Source: Campylobacter sp. (GTDB lineage Bacteria; Campylobacterota; Campylobacteria; Campylobacterales; Campylobacteraceae). Taken from it: a stretch of DNA of 64,000 bases. The position numbers and the translations under genes are program-made. The stretch is from the NCBI RefSeq assembly GCF_019423325.1, contig NZ_JAHZBQ010000001.1:62001-126000 (forward strand). Direction: 5' to 3'. The notes under the pieces were generated by a model. The model had not been told where the DNA came from. It searched no databases and worked only from the letters and a program-made list of their open reading frames with translations. Each line of letters begins with the position of its first letter. Position 1 is the stretch's first letter. This document shows positions 9,147 through 17,648 of this stretch, in pieces.

Positions 9147-10286
9147 TGCTCGCGAAATCCGCGTGGGCATTGGCTTCGTTCGCACGGCTTGCGGCTAAAT
9201 TTTAAGTCGCGATCGCGCTTTGAAATTTTATGCTCGCAGAATTTGGGCGTGAAATTTCGTCTTTTAAATTTAGCGGCGGAATGCGCGAGCAAGGCTTTAA
9301 ATTTTGTCGGTTTCTGCGCGAGGCTTTGTCGCGTAGCGTCAGTTTTGAAATTTTAATGTTTTAGATTTTTCTTGTGGCGCGGCTTTGCGATTAAATTTTA
9401 TTTTATGCCGCTTGCTGATCGCGGTTTTTCCGCGCGACTTAAATTAAATTTAATCGCAAAGTTTAAATTTTAAAGCGGCAAAATTTAGATTTCGCATGGC
9501 ATCGAAGCGCTTTTAAAATTTAAGATAAATTTCGAAGCGGCGCAGTGTGCGGCAAAACAGCAGCGCGGAGAATAGCGCGGCGCAGGTAGCGCAAAATAAA
9601 GCCGCAACGGCGTGCGGTGTCATTGCGGCGCTGCCAAAAGACGGCAACGGATATCGTAAATAGCGACGCAGTAAGCAAGCGTAGCGCAAAGAGGGTGCCA
9701 CCGCGCACCGTATTATTGCGGCGCCAAGACGGGCAGTGCGGCAGCGAATATAACGCGCCGTGGCGAGCAGAGCACGGCGCAGAATAGCACCGCGTCTTGG
9801 CGCGGAAATATTTCTGCTGTAGCGGTGCGGCTATGCGACGAGCTTCCGTACGCGAGCCATAAATTTTATGCGATCTGCGTTTGAAATTTAAGCGCAAAGC
9901 GCGGGCTAAAATTTAAAAGTAAAATTTCAAAGCTGAACTTACGCTTTTTAAAATTTAAAAGCGAAATTTTAAAAAGTGCGGCGTCGTTTGTAATACCGGC
10001 GCGCAGCAAACCGCTTAGAATTTAAATAGACGTTCCGACGCATCGCAAGCCGCGTCAAATTTAAACAGACCGCGTCGCCGCAGGGCGGATATTTCGTCAT
10101 GTCGAAGCGAGATAAAATTCTGCGTTGCCGCCGCGCCGAAGCGAAATAGAATTCCGCATCGCCATAAGATGGACGCGAAATAAAATTCAGTGCCGCCGTG
10201 AGATGGATGCGAGATAAGGCTCCGCGGCGGAGCAATAAAATTCCATCGCCGCGCAATCTGCGGCGATTTAAGATAGCGAGGTAAAG
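9147..10286. other. Repeat-rich spacer between infB and rbfA
   Basis: 1,140 bases without a convincing gene. It alternates AAATTTTA/AAATTTAA words with GC-rich stretches (GCGGCGC, CGCCGCG). Minus-strand open frames at 9513-9701, 9520-9897 and 9969-10322 are Arg/Ala/Leu-rich with no recognisable motif or ribosome site, and I read them as chance frames in GC-rich repeats. The last part holds a degenerate 34-bp tandem repeat, annotated separately. Confidence 0.5.
10107..10242. repeat. Degenerate 34-bp tandem repeat, four copies
   Basis: Copies begin at 10107, 10141, 10175 and 10209, exactly 34 bases apart, each opening with GCGARATARRRYTC. Similarity falls toward the 3' part of each copy. The array ends about 45 bases before the rbfA start codon, so it lies in the rbfA leader if transcription comes from infB. 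The period is not a multiple of three, which argues against coding. Confidence 0.7.
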
Positions 10287-10652
10287 ATGAATCCGATCGA
10301 ACTCAGAAGACTTCGCACGCAAAGCGTGCTAAAGCAGCTCATCCCCGAAGCGCTCGCGAGCCTTGAGGACGAGCTTTTGCGCGGGCTGTGCGTCACCGAC
10401 GTGGAGTGCAAGCGCGGGCGCTACGACGCGTTCGTATATCTGGATAAAAACGCCTTCGACGAGCGCGAGCAGGAATTCGTGCTCGAAAAGCTCGGCCGCG
10501 TGGCGAGATATTTGCAAAACTTCTGCGCCGAGGCGGAGGGCTGGTACCGCTGCCCCGCGTTTCACTTCAAATTTGACGACCGCTTGGAGTATCAAAACAA
10601 AATGGACGATCTTTTCGACAAAATAGAGGAGGAGCTACGCAAAAATGGTTGA
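10287..10652 (+). CDS. rbfA: Ribosome-binding factor A
   Basis: A 30S maturation factor of the KH-like fold that binds the helix 1 region of 16S rRNA. The 121-residue product matches Campylobacterota RbfA: it opens MNPIELRRLRTQSVLKQLIPEALASLED and has the core strand VTDVECKRGRYDAFVYLD. It ends with FHFKFDDRLEYQNKMDDLFDKIEEEL, the F-x-F-D-x-x-x-E pattern expected for the family. GAGGTAAAG provides the ribosome site before the ATG at 10287. Its end overlaps rimP by 8 bases. The role is assigned from family and neighbours. Confidence 0.92.
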   Translation: MNPIELRRLRTQSVLKQLIPEALASLEDELLRGLCVTDVECKRGRYDAFVYLDKNAFDEREQEFVLEKLGRVARYLQNFCAEAEGWYRCPAFHFKFDDRLEYQNKMDDLFDKIEEELRKNG

Positions 10653-11064
10653 TTTAGAGGCTTTAGCGCGCGAGTGCGGCGTGCAGCTTTACGACGTGGA
10701 GACGGTGAGCGAAAACGGCAGAACGATCTATCGCATCAGCATCACGAAAGCGGGCGGCGTGGGGCTGGACGACTGCGAGCGGCTATCGCGGCTGCTTTCG
10801 CCGATTTTTGACGTGGAGCCGCCGCTTGAGGGCGAGTGGACGCTGGAGGTCGGCTCGCCCGGGCTTGAGCGCAAGCTAAGCAAGCTGCAACATTTCGCAA
10901 ACTCCGTGGGCGAGCTGGTACGTCTAAGTCGCACGGATGGGCAGAAGCTAAGCGGCGAGGTGCTCGGCTGCGAAGGCGGCGTGCTTAGACTACGCACGGA
11001 CGGCGGCGAGGTGAGCGTGCGACTTGACGAGATCAAAAAGGCGCGAACCTACGTGCAGTGGTAG
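10645..11064 (+). CDS. rimP: Ribosome maturation factor RimP
   Basis: An assembly factor for the small ribosomal subunit. The 139-residue product has the RimP N-terminal domain with GVQLYDVETVSENGRTIYRISITKAGGVGLDDCERLSRLLSPIFDVEPP and the highly conserved LEVGSPGLERKL block. A C-terminal Sm-like half follows (VRLSRTDGQKLSGEVLGCEGGVLRLR). It overlaps rbfA by 8 bases, so the two are probably translationally coupled. Codon use is more GC-rich than that of infB. No terminator is obvious downstream. Confidence 0.94.
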   Translation: MVDLEALARECGVQLYDVETVSENGRTIYRISITKAGGVGLDDCERLSRLLSPIFDVEPPLEGEWTLEVGSPGLERKLSKLQHFANSVGELVRLSRTDGQKLSGEVLGCEGGVLRLRTDGGEVSVRLDEIKKARTYVQW

Positions 11065-12348
11065 CTACGTGGATTTTAAAGCTCTGCGCACGCGGCTTTG
11101 GGGTGTGGTGTTTGAGAAGCGTAGACTTAAATTTTAAGCTAAAGCGGCGAGGCTAATTTGGATTTGCCTTGCTTTTTGCGCGCTTTTAAGTATTGTGTCT
11201 ATCGCGAGCGATGCACGGCTTGCGGCATCTTGCCTCGCTTTTTAATTTGGCGCGCGATATTCGGTGTGGCTTTCAAAAACACATACCGCGCGCGAACCTT
11301 TCGCGTTGAGCTTGATCGTATCGCACGAAAATTTCTGCGTTGCAATTGTTCGCATGCGCACCGCGGCGAAACGCTGTTTCGCCAAGCTTTCAGCGGAGCT
11401 TGCGCCCGCGATTATCGGCATGTGATACGAGCGCGCGTGCTGCGGGCAGAGCGAAAATTTCGATAAATATGAGCCTCTCGCGCGGACGTGCCCGCAACGC
11501 CGCCTTGTTGTGTCGCATGGGCACGCGAGCATGTTAAATTTTGGATTTTTTAAAAATTTGCCGCTGTCGGTCGCTCCTGATCTCTCGCGGCGCTCGGCGC
11601 AAAATTTTAAAATTCCGGTGCCGCTCGCCTGTTTTGAAATTTCAGATCGCGCCGACAAAAGATAATTTTTACGCCACTGGGCGGCGCTTTGAAATTTCAG
11701 ATCGTACCGCTAAAAAGCAAGCTTCGCGGCGATTGCTGCTGCGCAAATTTTAATTCCCATGCCGCGCGTGCCGTTTTTGAAATTTCACGCTGCGTCGCTA
11801 AAAGATAAGTTTTGCGTGACGCTTTCGCGTTGCTTTAGAATTTCACGTCGCGCCCGAAAGCGGCTAAATTTAAAATTTACGCGCTGTTTTGGCGCGGTAA
11901 AATTCCACGCCTTTTGCCGCAAAGTAGAATTTTAAATTTTACGCCTTGCCATAAATTTAGATTTTACCGTCCGCACCAGAATATTGCGCCTGCGAGCTTT
12001 GCGGCGTCCATATCGCGATCGCGCTACGGCTATTTGCAAGCACGGCTTGATTGCAAAATTTCATCGATAAAGCTTTTTATAAAATTTCGGCGGTTTTGCT
12101 TTGGCGATAAAATTTCAGCGAGAACGCGAAAATCAAAATCGAGTAAGGCGCGCCGCAAAATTTTACGCAAAGCGGTGCGAAAAATTCCGTGTCGCGAGAC
12201 ATAGACGGCACGCAAAACTCGCAAGGCAAAATCCATAGAAAAGCGGGAAATTCCGCGATAAATTTACGTTTTAAAACTCTGAGGGCGGAGGTTTGCGCGC
12301 CGTCCATCAAATAATTAAAATTACGCCAAGCGGCGCGAATGTTTGCGA
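11065..12348. other. Repeat-rich region after rimP
   Basis: About 1.28 kb without a credible gene. Open frames on both strands (11158-11466, 11242-11658, 11914-12204, 12077-12487) are Arg/Cys/Phe-rich and mutually overlapping, and none shows a domain. Between 11630 and 11880 a loose repeat recurs: TTTGAAATTTCA or TTTAGAATTTCA, then a CGC-rich stretch, and in three copies an AAAAG run (starts near 11632, 11690, 11774, 11832). Confidence 0.5.
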
Positions 12349-12603
12349 CTATGAAGCGGAGATGCCGATCGTGGCTAGCAGTACGGGCGAGGTCATGAGC
12401 CCTACGATCGTAAGGATCCACGCTAATATCGCTATTACGAGCGAGGCTTGCTTTTTGACGGCTTGATAGGTCGCGGCGATCGCGCACAAAAACGCAAGCG
12501 GAACAAAGACGATCCCTAGAAAAAATATTCCTAAAATCGCGAAGACTATGGAGAGTATCCCAAGCACGTTTGATTGGGGTTGAACGGTCGGTTGTTCAGA
12601 CAT
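12349..12603 (-). CDS. Small two-span membrane protein, DUF4190-like
   Basis: An 84-residue protein with a short polar head (MSEQPTVQPQSN) and two long hydrophobic segments, LGILSIVFAILGIFFLGIVFVPLAFLCAIAA and LVIAILAWILTIVGLMTSPVLLATIGI. The first has the glycine-spaced pattern seen in DUF4190-type small membrane proteins. The function is unknown. The ATG is preceded by AAAGGATT. Upstream lie a TATAAT -10 box and, seven bases further upstream, a run of 16 G on the coding strand. Expression may therefore switch on and off with tract length. The neighbouring DNA gives no clue to its job. Confidence 0.7.
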   Translation of the reverse strand: MSEQPTVQPQSNVLGILSIVFAILGIFFLGIVFVPLAFLCAIAATYQAVKKQASLVIAILAWILTIVGLMTSPVLLATIGISAS

Positions 12604-12621
12604 TTTAATCCTTTGAAAAAA

Positions 12622-12627
12622 ATTATA
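12622..12627 (-). promoter_or_regulatory. -10 box beside poly-G tract
   Basis: A perfect TATAAT on the minus strand, 18 bases upstream of the start codon of the small membrane protein. A normal 17-base spacer would put the -35 position inside or at the edge of the adjacent 16-G run, so tract length would alter promoter geometry. Confidence 0.65.
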
Positions 12628-12634
12628 TAATTCT

Positions 12635-12650
12635 CCCCCCCCCCCCCCCC
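12635..12650 (-). repeat. Poly-G tract of 16 (poly-C on + strand)
   Basis: Sixteen uninterrupted C on the plus strand, the only long homopolymeric C or G run in the window. In Campylobacter, tracts of about 8 or more G are known slip-strand contingency loci. This one lies in the promoter of the gene at 12349-12603 rather than inside a coding region. Confidence 0.85.
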
Positions 12651-13144
12651 TGAATTTGAGCTGAAATTAAGCCGTGCCTTTTGAAATTTCATATTCGTGC
12701 CCGATTTCGGTTTTGCCCTAGCGCTCCATTAAAATTTTACTTCGCAAAACTTGCTTTTTGCGCCTGCTATCGCCAGATGCTTGTTTATACAATGAGCGAA
12801 AATTTTGCCGTCTGTGCGCGAAACGGACGCCGCAAAATTCACGATTTAGGATAAAATTCTAAAACCTGTGGTAAGATTTCGCAGTTTTGTTCCCGCGCGG
12901 AATCTGCTCCTACACATACGGCGCACGGCTTGCACTCTGATAAATTTGGCGCTTAAAGCGAGGCTTGTAGCAGCAAATGTATTTGGAACGTGAGTCGGCG
13001 AACCGGTACGGTACGGGCGAGCGTAGGCTGGCAAGCGGGTTGCGTCCGAGGCGTAATCTGTTGCGGGCAGAGAAGGTTGCCGACTAGCCGCAATTCGGCT
13101 AAACAAGCGCGGCGGAGCGGGATAATTTAAATTTTGGATTTTGT
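12651..13144. other. Intergenic region before ribD
   Basis: About 490 bases with no gene. The minus-strand frame 12846-13343 is Pro/Arg/Ala-rich and overlaps the start of ribD, so I treat it as a shadow. No clear terminator or promoter was identified, and no ribosome site is obvious before the ribD ATG. Confidence 0.4.
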
Positions 13145-14302
13145 ATGAACGACGAATTTTATATGGATTTGGCGCTGCGGGCTGCGTGGCGCTATCAGGC
13201 TCTGGCGCTACCCAACCCCGCCGTGGGCTGCGCGCTGCTGGATAAGAGCGGCAGAGTTCTTGGCGTAGGCGCGCACAAAAAGGCGGGCTTTTTGCACGCC
13301 GAGGTAAACGCCGTTTTCGCCGCGCTGTGCGATCTGGACGCAAATTTCGCGCAGGATTTCGCCCGCGAATACGCCCGCAAATTCGGCGTTAAATTTCAAA
13401 ACATAGAAGCCCTAAAAAGCGCGCTTTTGCAGCCGAGCTTCACCTATGATTTTATCTTAAACCGCCACGGCGGGCTTTTGCGCGGCACTTGCGCCTACGT
13501 CACGCTCGAGCCCTGCGCACACCGCGGCAAGACCCCGTCTTGTGCCGAGCTTTTGGCAGAGCTAGGCCTATCGCGCGTGGTAATCGGCGCGCGCGATACG
13601 AACGCGCAGGCTGCGGGCGGCGCGGAAATTTTACGCCGCGGAGGCATAGAGGTGAAATTTGACGTTTGCCGTGCCGCGGCGACGGAGCTTGCGGAGCCGT
13701 TTTATCTGGCGCGCGAGAGCGGCTTTTGCTTCATCAAAATCAACGCTACGCTAAACGGCGCGGTGCATGGGCGGATCGGCAGCGAGAAGCAGCGCGCGTT
13801 CGTGCACGAGCTGCGCAGCGTGTGCGACTACGTATGCGTGGGCGGACAGACCGTGCGCGCCGACAGACCGACGCTGGACGTGCGTGCGGCTAAATTTGAT
13901 GAAATTAGCGCTTTGGTGGGCAATGCTGATATGTTGACGCCAGACGCGCGCGTTGCGCCGCAAAATCTAAAGCTGCGCGCGCCCGACGTTTGGATTCGTT
14001 CGCGCCGCAGCCTTTCGGATTTTGATGCGAGCATTCCGCTTTTCGGCGTTGAAGGGCGCAAGGTGGAGGTCTCGCGCTCGCTGCCTGCGGGCGCGAAAAT
14101 CACGATGATAGAGGCGGGGGCGAGTTCGTTTGACGAGTTCGCGCAGTTTGCGAGCCATGCGCTTATTTTTTACAGCGCGCAGATGAGGGACAGGGGAAAT
14201 TTTAGAGCAAATGCCGCGCTACAGCCGCTTTTCATCTCCAGCGCGGGCGATCCGCACCTAGAAGCGAACGAATTTTACGGCTGGTTTAAAATTTTAAAAT
14301 GA
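13145..14302 (+). CDS. ribD: Bifunctional riboflavin biosynthesis deaminase/reductase
   Basis: Converts the pyrimidine product of GTP cyclohydrolase II in two steps, deamination then NADPH-dependent reduction of the ribose, on the way to riboflavin. The N-terminal cytidine-deaminase-like domain has zinc motifs HAEVNA (H51, E53) and PCAHRGKTPSC (C124, C133). The residues between them include an insert of about 45. The C-terminal RibD reductase half starts near residue 190 (FIKINATLNGAVHGRIG) and includes DYVCVGGQTVRADRPTLDVR. The length of 385 residues is normal. The gene ends five bases from the convergent gene at 14307. Confidence 0.93.
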   Translation: MNDEFYMDLALRAAWRYQALALPNPAVGCALLDKSGRVLGVGAHKKAGFLHAEVNAVFAALCDLDANFAQDFAREYARKFGVKFQNIEALKSALLQPSFTYDFILNRHGGLLRGTCAYVTLEPCAHRGKTPSCAELLAELGLSRVVIGARDTNAQAAGGAEILRRGGIEVKFDVCRAAATELAEPFYLARESGFCFIKINATLNGAVHGRIGSEKQRAFVHELRSVCDYVCVGGQTVRADRPTLDVRAAKFDEISALVGNADMLTPDARVAPQNLKLRAPDVWIRSRRSLSDFDASIPLFGVEGRKVEVSRSLPAGAKITMIEAGASSFDEFAQFASHALIFYSAQMRDRGNFRANAALQPLFISSAGDPHLEANEFYGWFKILK

Positions 14303-14306
14303 AAGG

Positions 14307-14837
14307 TTATACTACTGCCGATATAAAAATCAGCGCAGCTACTATTATTATGACGAACACTAGCACTTTATCTATATTATATTTCCTTTTAGGGCTGCAA
14401 TTTTGCAAGAAAGCCCCAAGCTTGTATTCACTGATATGAAATAGCCAAGCGGTCCAAATCGATCCGAGGGATAGGCACATCGCCGCAAATGCCGTATCAG
14501 ATTTCTGCCATACGATCATGCCGAAAATTAAAAACAAAGACAGAAAAGAAACGATAATCACGCCTATCGTCGAAAAGGCGATAAAAAATATAAAATTTAG
14601 CTTGCAATCGATGCCTAAAATGCGAAAATTAATAATTTTATTTGCGATATAAAATGCGGAGATTATCGTTAAGATAGCTTTTGCGAGCTCGGCCTTAAAA
14701 GGAGCGTAGGGCAATAGCGGTACGCCAAAAACTGCATTCGATATGATACCTACGTGCGATAAAGTAAAGCCGAGCGAGAATGAGAATACGCCCGTCAGTA
14801 AGATGCCTAGAAGTAATTTATAAAAATATATTTTCAT
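14307..14837 (-). CDS. Membrane protein of unknown function, family A copy 1
   Basis: A 176-residue integral membrane protein with about four or five hydrophobic segments (ILLTGVFSFSLGFTL, ILTIISAFYIANKII, LNFIFFIAFSTIGVIIVSFLSLFLIFG, VLVFVIIIVAALIFISAVV). It is clearly related to the gene at 15441-16019: both have GID-KLN-IFFIAF-TIG in the middle, then SEY/SDYELG-FLQ, then K-R and IDK before a last span. I chose the ATG at 14837 because AAGGA lies six bases before it; the TTG at 14843 would abut the ribosome site. A TATAAT box is at 14862-14867. I do not recognise the family or a function. Confidence 0.75.
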   Translation of the reverse strand: MKIYFYKLLLGILLTGVFSFSLGFTLSHVGIISNAVFGVPLLPYAPFKAELAKAILTIISAFYIANKIINFRILGIDCKLNFIFFIAFSTIGVIIVSFLSLFLIFGMIVWQKSDTAFAAMCLSLGSIWTAWLFHISEYKLGAFLQNCSPKRKYNIDKVLVFVIIIVAALIFISAVV

Positions 14838-14899
14838 ACGCAATCCTTAAAATTCTGCGAAATTATACGCAATAGCAGCTTAAAACTTTAATCGTAAAT

Positions 14900-15283
14900 T
14901 TAGCGTAAGCTTTGAAATTTCTCACGTATGCCGCAGGCAACGACACAGAGCGAATATAAAAAATAGATATATGCTGCAAGCGGGACAAAAGCGACAAATC
15001 CCGAAGCATAAACTAGCGCTACTAATACATATGTCGCATTTGCCAGCGCAGGTATGCTATAAGTCCAAAGCTCGGGCTTTTCAAAAGGGGTGTCTATAGC
15101 GTTAAAATACAAAGCTAAATTTACGATAAGCAGTAGAAAAAATATATAGTTCTTTTTCATAAAAGGAAAAGCGGCGCAAACCAAGACTACTATCAAATTT
15201 AATGCGATAAGAAAACCTATGTAATTAATATCTATAAAGGCGCAAAGTAAGCCTAAAACCGCGATTAATATATCTCTTTTCAT
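14900..15283 (-). CDS. Small membrane protein of unknown function
   Basis: A 127-residue protein with four probable membrane spans: ILIAVLGLLCAFIDINYIGFLIALNLIVVLVCAAF, YIFFLLLIVNLALYF, LANATYVLVALVYASGFVAFVPLAAYIYFLYSLCVVACG. It ends in a short basic tail (REKFQSLR). The ATG follows AAAAAGGACGGCAATCAGTT, with a rather distant ribosome site. A TATAAT-like box lies farther upstream. It sits between the two family A paralogues but does not visibly resemble them. No function can be proposed. Confidence 0.65.
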   Translation of the reverse strand: MKRDILIAVLGLLCAFIDINYIGFLIALNLIVVLVCAAFPFMKKNYIFFLLLIVNLALYFNAIDTPFEKPELWTYSIPALANATYVLVALVYASGFVAFVPLAAYIYFLYSLCVVACGIREKFQSLR

Positions 15284-15440
15284 AACTGATTGCCGTCCTT
15301 TTTAATTCCTGCAATTATAATGCGTAGGTTTAAATTTTAATAAAAAAGTATTCCGTGCTTAAAATTCCGTCGCGCCGTGCGGGTGATCTACGTCTATGAA
15401 ATTTACGCTTACGGACGAAATTTAAACTGGGCATTTAGCT

Positions 15441-16019
15441 TTATCTAGATGCAAAAAAGATAAGACCCAACCAAGTTGCGGATATAATAAGCAGCAAGAT
15501 AGGGAATAGCTTTTTATCGATCTCCCCGCTTCTTTTTCGGCTGATGATTTGTAAAAATTTACCGAGCTCGTAATCGCTTTTGCGAAATAAATATACCGTT
15601 GAGCAGATGCCCATGAATAATGCCGCGGCGGATAAAATCGCTACTAATTTTTTATCTAAATCCATACCATATATCATAAAACCGAACATCGCGATAAGAA
15701 TGATGGCGGTAAGGGCTAAAATTCCTATCGTCGCAAAGGCGATGAAAAATATAATATTGAGCTTGCGATCGATGCCTTTGACATAAAAATCGCTCAAACT
15801 GCTACTGATATAGAAGGAAAATAGCTCAAGAATTACCGTCGTAAAAGGCAGACGAATATCGCCCGGGAATAAAAAATATCCCTTCAAAAGGTCTATTATA
15901 TTAACATTTAAAAGTTTTGAGAGGTGCAATGAAGCAACGTAAAATGAAATCAAAAAAACTGCCAAAAAGACATTGCCTAAAAGAAACTTGTAAATTAGGT
16001 ATTTTATGTTTTTGCGCAC
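15441..16019 (-). CDS. Membrane protein of unknown function, family A copy 2
   Basis: A 192-residue paralogue of the protein at 14307-14837. Shared features are a start like M-R-x-x-I-x-Y-x-x-Y-K-F/L-L-L-G, a central GIDRKLNIIFFIAFATIGI and a late KSDYELGKFLQIISRKRSGEIDKKLFPILLLII. The open frame extends to 16112, but GGGAG lies five bases before the GTG at 16019. A TATAAT box at 16044-16049 lies between 16112 and this GTG, so the longer start would precede the promoter. The GTG start also restores N-terminal similarity to the paralogue. The role is unknown. Confidence 0.72.
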   Translation of the reverse strand: MRKNIKYLIYKFLLGNVFLAVFLISFYVASLHLSKLLNVNIIDLLKGYFLFPGDIRLPFTTVILELFSFYISSSLSDFYVKGIDRKLNIIFFIAFATIGILALTAIILIAMFGFMIYGMDLDKKLVAILSAAALFMGICSTVYLFRKSDYELGKFLQIISRKRSGEIDKKLFPILLLIISATWLGLIFFASR

Positions 16020-16043
16020 CTTGGCTCCCTGAAATTTCGCGAG

Positions 16044-16049
16044 ATTATA
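16044..16049 (-). promoter_or_regulatory. -10 box of family A copy 2
   Basis: TATAAT on the minus strand, 24 bases upstream of the chosen GTG start. It decides the start of the downstream gene. Confidence 0.55.
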
Positions 16050-16639
16050 CGTCAAATTTGCTTTTAACAGGCTCAAATCGGTAGGAAAATTTAATGAGTA
16101 AAATTTAGCCAAAATTTTGCGTAATTTAAATTTACGGCTCGATTTACAGCGCGGAATTTTAAAATTTAGTGGTGCGATATGCTTAGCTAAATTTAAAAAT
16201 GTAGCATTTGCGTGGGTATTATTTTGGCGCTATTAAAAACGGATAGCTTGGCTAAATTTAAACCGCTCTGTGCTTACGCTAAGTTTCGCCGTAGTCACTA
16301 GCCTGCCGTTCTAGTCAAATTTGAAAATTCCGCAAACGTGCATAGGTGCCGTTTTGAATGGTACGACGATCCGCTGCGTAAAATTCTACTATTTTGCGCG
16401 CGCGGCGCCTGATTTTGAAACGGCGTCTGTGGAGCAGAATTTTAAAATTCCGCCACGCGAAAGGATTTAAAATTTCACAACGAGCGTAAAATTTTAAAAT
16501 TTAAAATCTCGAAATTCCAAAATTCCGAAATTCCACGGCGCGGGCAAAATTTTAAAATTTAAAAATCGAACCAAATTTTAAATTCCAAATCAAGCTAAAT
16601 TTCAAAACTATAAGTCGAGCAAAATTCCAAATCCAAAAT
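16050..16639. other. Intergenic region with AAATTTTA words
   Basis: About 590 bases without a gene. From 16480 to 16635 the sequence is almost entirely built of AAATTTTA, AAATTCC and AAATTT words in both orientations. No terminator for the CDF gene was recognised. Confidence 0.4.
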
Positions 16640-17596
16640 TTAATGACTATGCCCCAAATGCCCGCCCGCGCCATTTGATCTTACTTCGCAGATGAGTTCG
16701 CTGTCGCATTCGTTATCGCTGCTTTCAAGCTGCAGCGTCGTGTGCGTGATGCCCAGATGCTCCATTTCGTGCGATATTTCGGCCATGATCCGCTCCGCCT
16801 CGCGCACGCTTAGCTCGCCGCTGACCACCACGTGAGCCGTGAGCGCGTTTGCGCCGCTCGTGATACTCCAGACGTGCAGGTCGTGCACCGAAAGCACGCC
16901 GTCCACGCCCCTGATCTGCGCGACGAGCGCGTCCAGACACACGCCCTTTGGCGAGCCCTCCATCAGGATGTTTAGGCTATCTTTTAGCACGCCCCAGCCG
17001 CTTTTTACGATGAGCGCGGCCACGAGTAGGCTAGCCGCCGCGTCCGCCCAGCCCCAGCCAAAGCACATCATCGCTAATGCGGCCGCGATCGCGCCCACCG
17101 AGCCCGCAGCGTCGCCAAGTACGTGCAGGTAGGCGCCGCGCATATTGACGTTTTCTCTCACGTCGCCGCCGCGCAGCATGTATAGCGCCACGACGATGTT
17201 TACGGCAAGACCCAGCGTGCTGATGGCGAGCATCCCCGCAGTGGCTACTTCGGGCGGGTTTTGGAAGCGCCGCGCCGCCTCGATGACGATAAAAACGGCG
17301 ATCGCGACGAGAGCGAGCGCGTTTATCGTCGCGGCTAAAATTTCGATCCGCCTGTAGCCGAAGGTCTTTTGTAGATTGCCTTTGCGTTCGCCGAATTTAA
17401 ACGCAAACAGCGAAAGCCCGAGCGCCGCGGCGTCCGAGAGCATGTGCCCGGCGTCGGAGAGCAGGGCGAGCGAGTTCGTCGCGAAGCCGCCCGCGACCTC
17501 GACCAGCATAAAAGCGGAGATTATAAGGAAGGAATTTCTCAAAACGACCTTGTTTGACGTGTGTGAATGCGTGCAATGAGTGTGATTTTCGTGCAT
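16640..17596 (-). CDS. CDF-family heavy metal cation exporter
   Basis: A cation diffusion facilitator in the inner membrane that probably exports Zn2+ (perhaps Co2+ or Cd2+) by proton antiport, like CzcD or ZitB. The N-terminus is His-rich (MHENHTHCTHSHT) and the C-terminus ends GGHLGHSH. Six spans are visible. The metal site residues appear as SDAGHMLSDA in TM2 and HVLGDAAGSVGA in TM5, both HxxxD. A cytoplasmic C-terminal domain contains VHDLHVWSITSG. I chose the ATG at 17596 (318 residues) because GAGG lies just before it; the TTG at 17617 has no ribosome site. Metal specificity is inferred from the family. Confidence 0.92.
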   Translation of the reverse strand: MHENHTHCTHSHTSNKVVLRNSFLIISAFMLVEVAGGFATNSLALLSDAGHMLSDAAALGLSLFAFKFGERKGNLQKTFGYRRIEILAATINALALVAIAVFIVIEAARRFQNPPEVATAGMLAISTLGLAVNIVVALYMLRGGDVRENVNMRGAYLHVLGDAAGSVGAIAAALAMMCFGWGWADAAASLLVAALIVKSGWGVLKDSLNILMEGSPKGVCLDALVAQIRGVDGVLSVHDLHVWSITSGANALTAHVVVSGELSVREAERIMAEISHEMEHLGITHTTLQLESSDNECDSELICEVRSNGAGGHLGHSH

Positions 17597-17648
17597 TTTG
17601 ACCTCGCTTTTGGGCAAATTTTAGTTAAATTATACCTCAAAAAAGCGC

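Noticed and set aside
9513..10322. Three overlapping minus-strand open frames between infB and rbfA
   Set aside because: Arg/Ala/Leu-rich products from GC-rich repeats, with no domain or ribosome site. The last one overlaps rbfA.
11158..12236. Several open frames on both strands after rimP
   Set aside because: They overlap one another, are Cys/Arg/Phe-rich and follow the repeat units rather than codon structure.
12846..13343. 165-codon minus-strand frame overlapping ribD
   Set aside because: Antisense shadow of ribD and its leader; Pro/Arg/Ser-rich with no motif.
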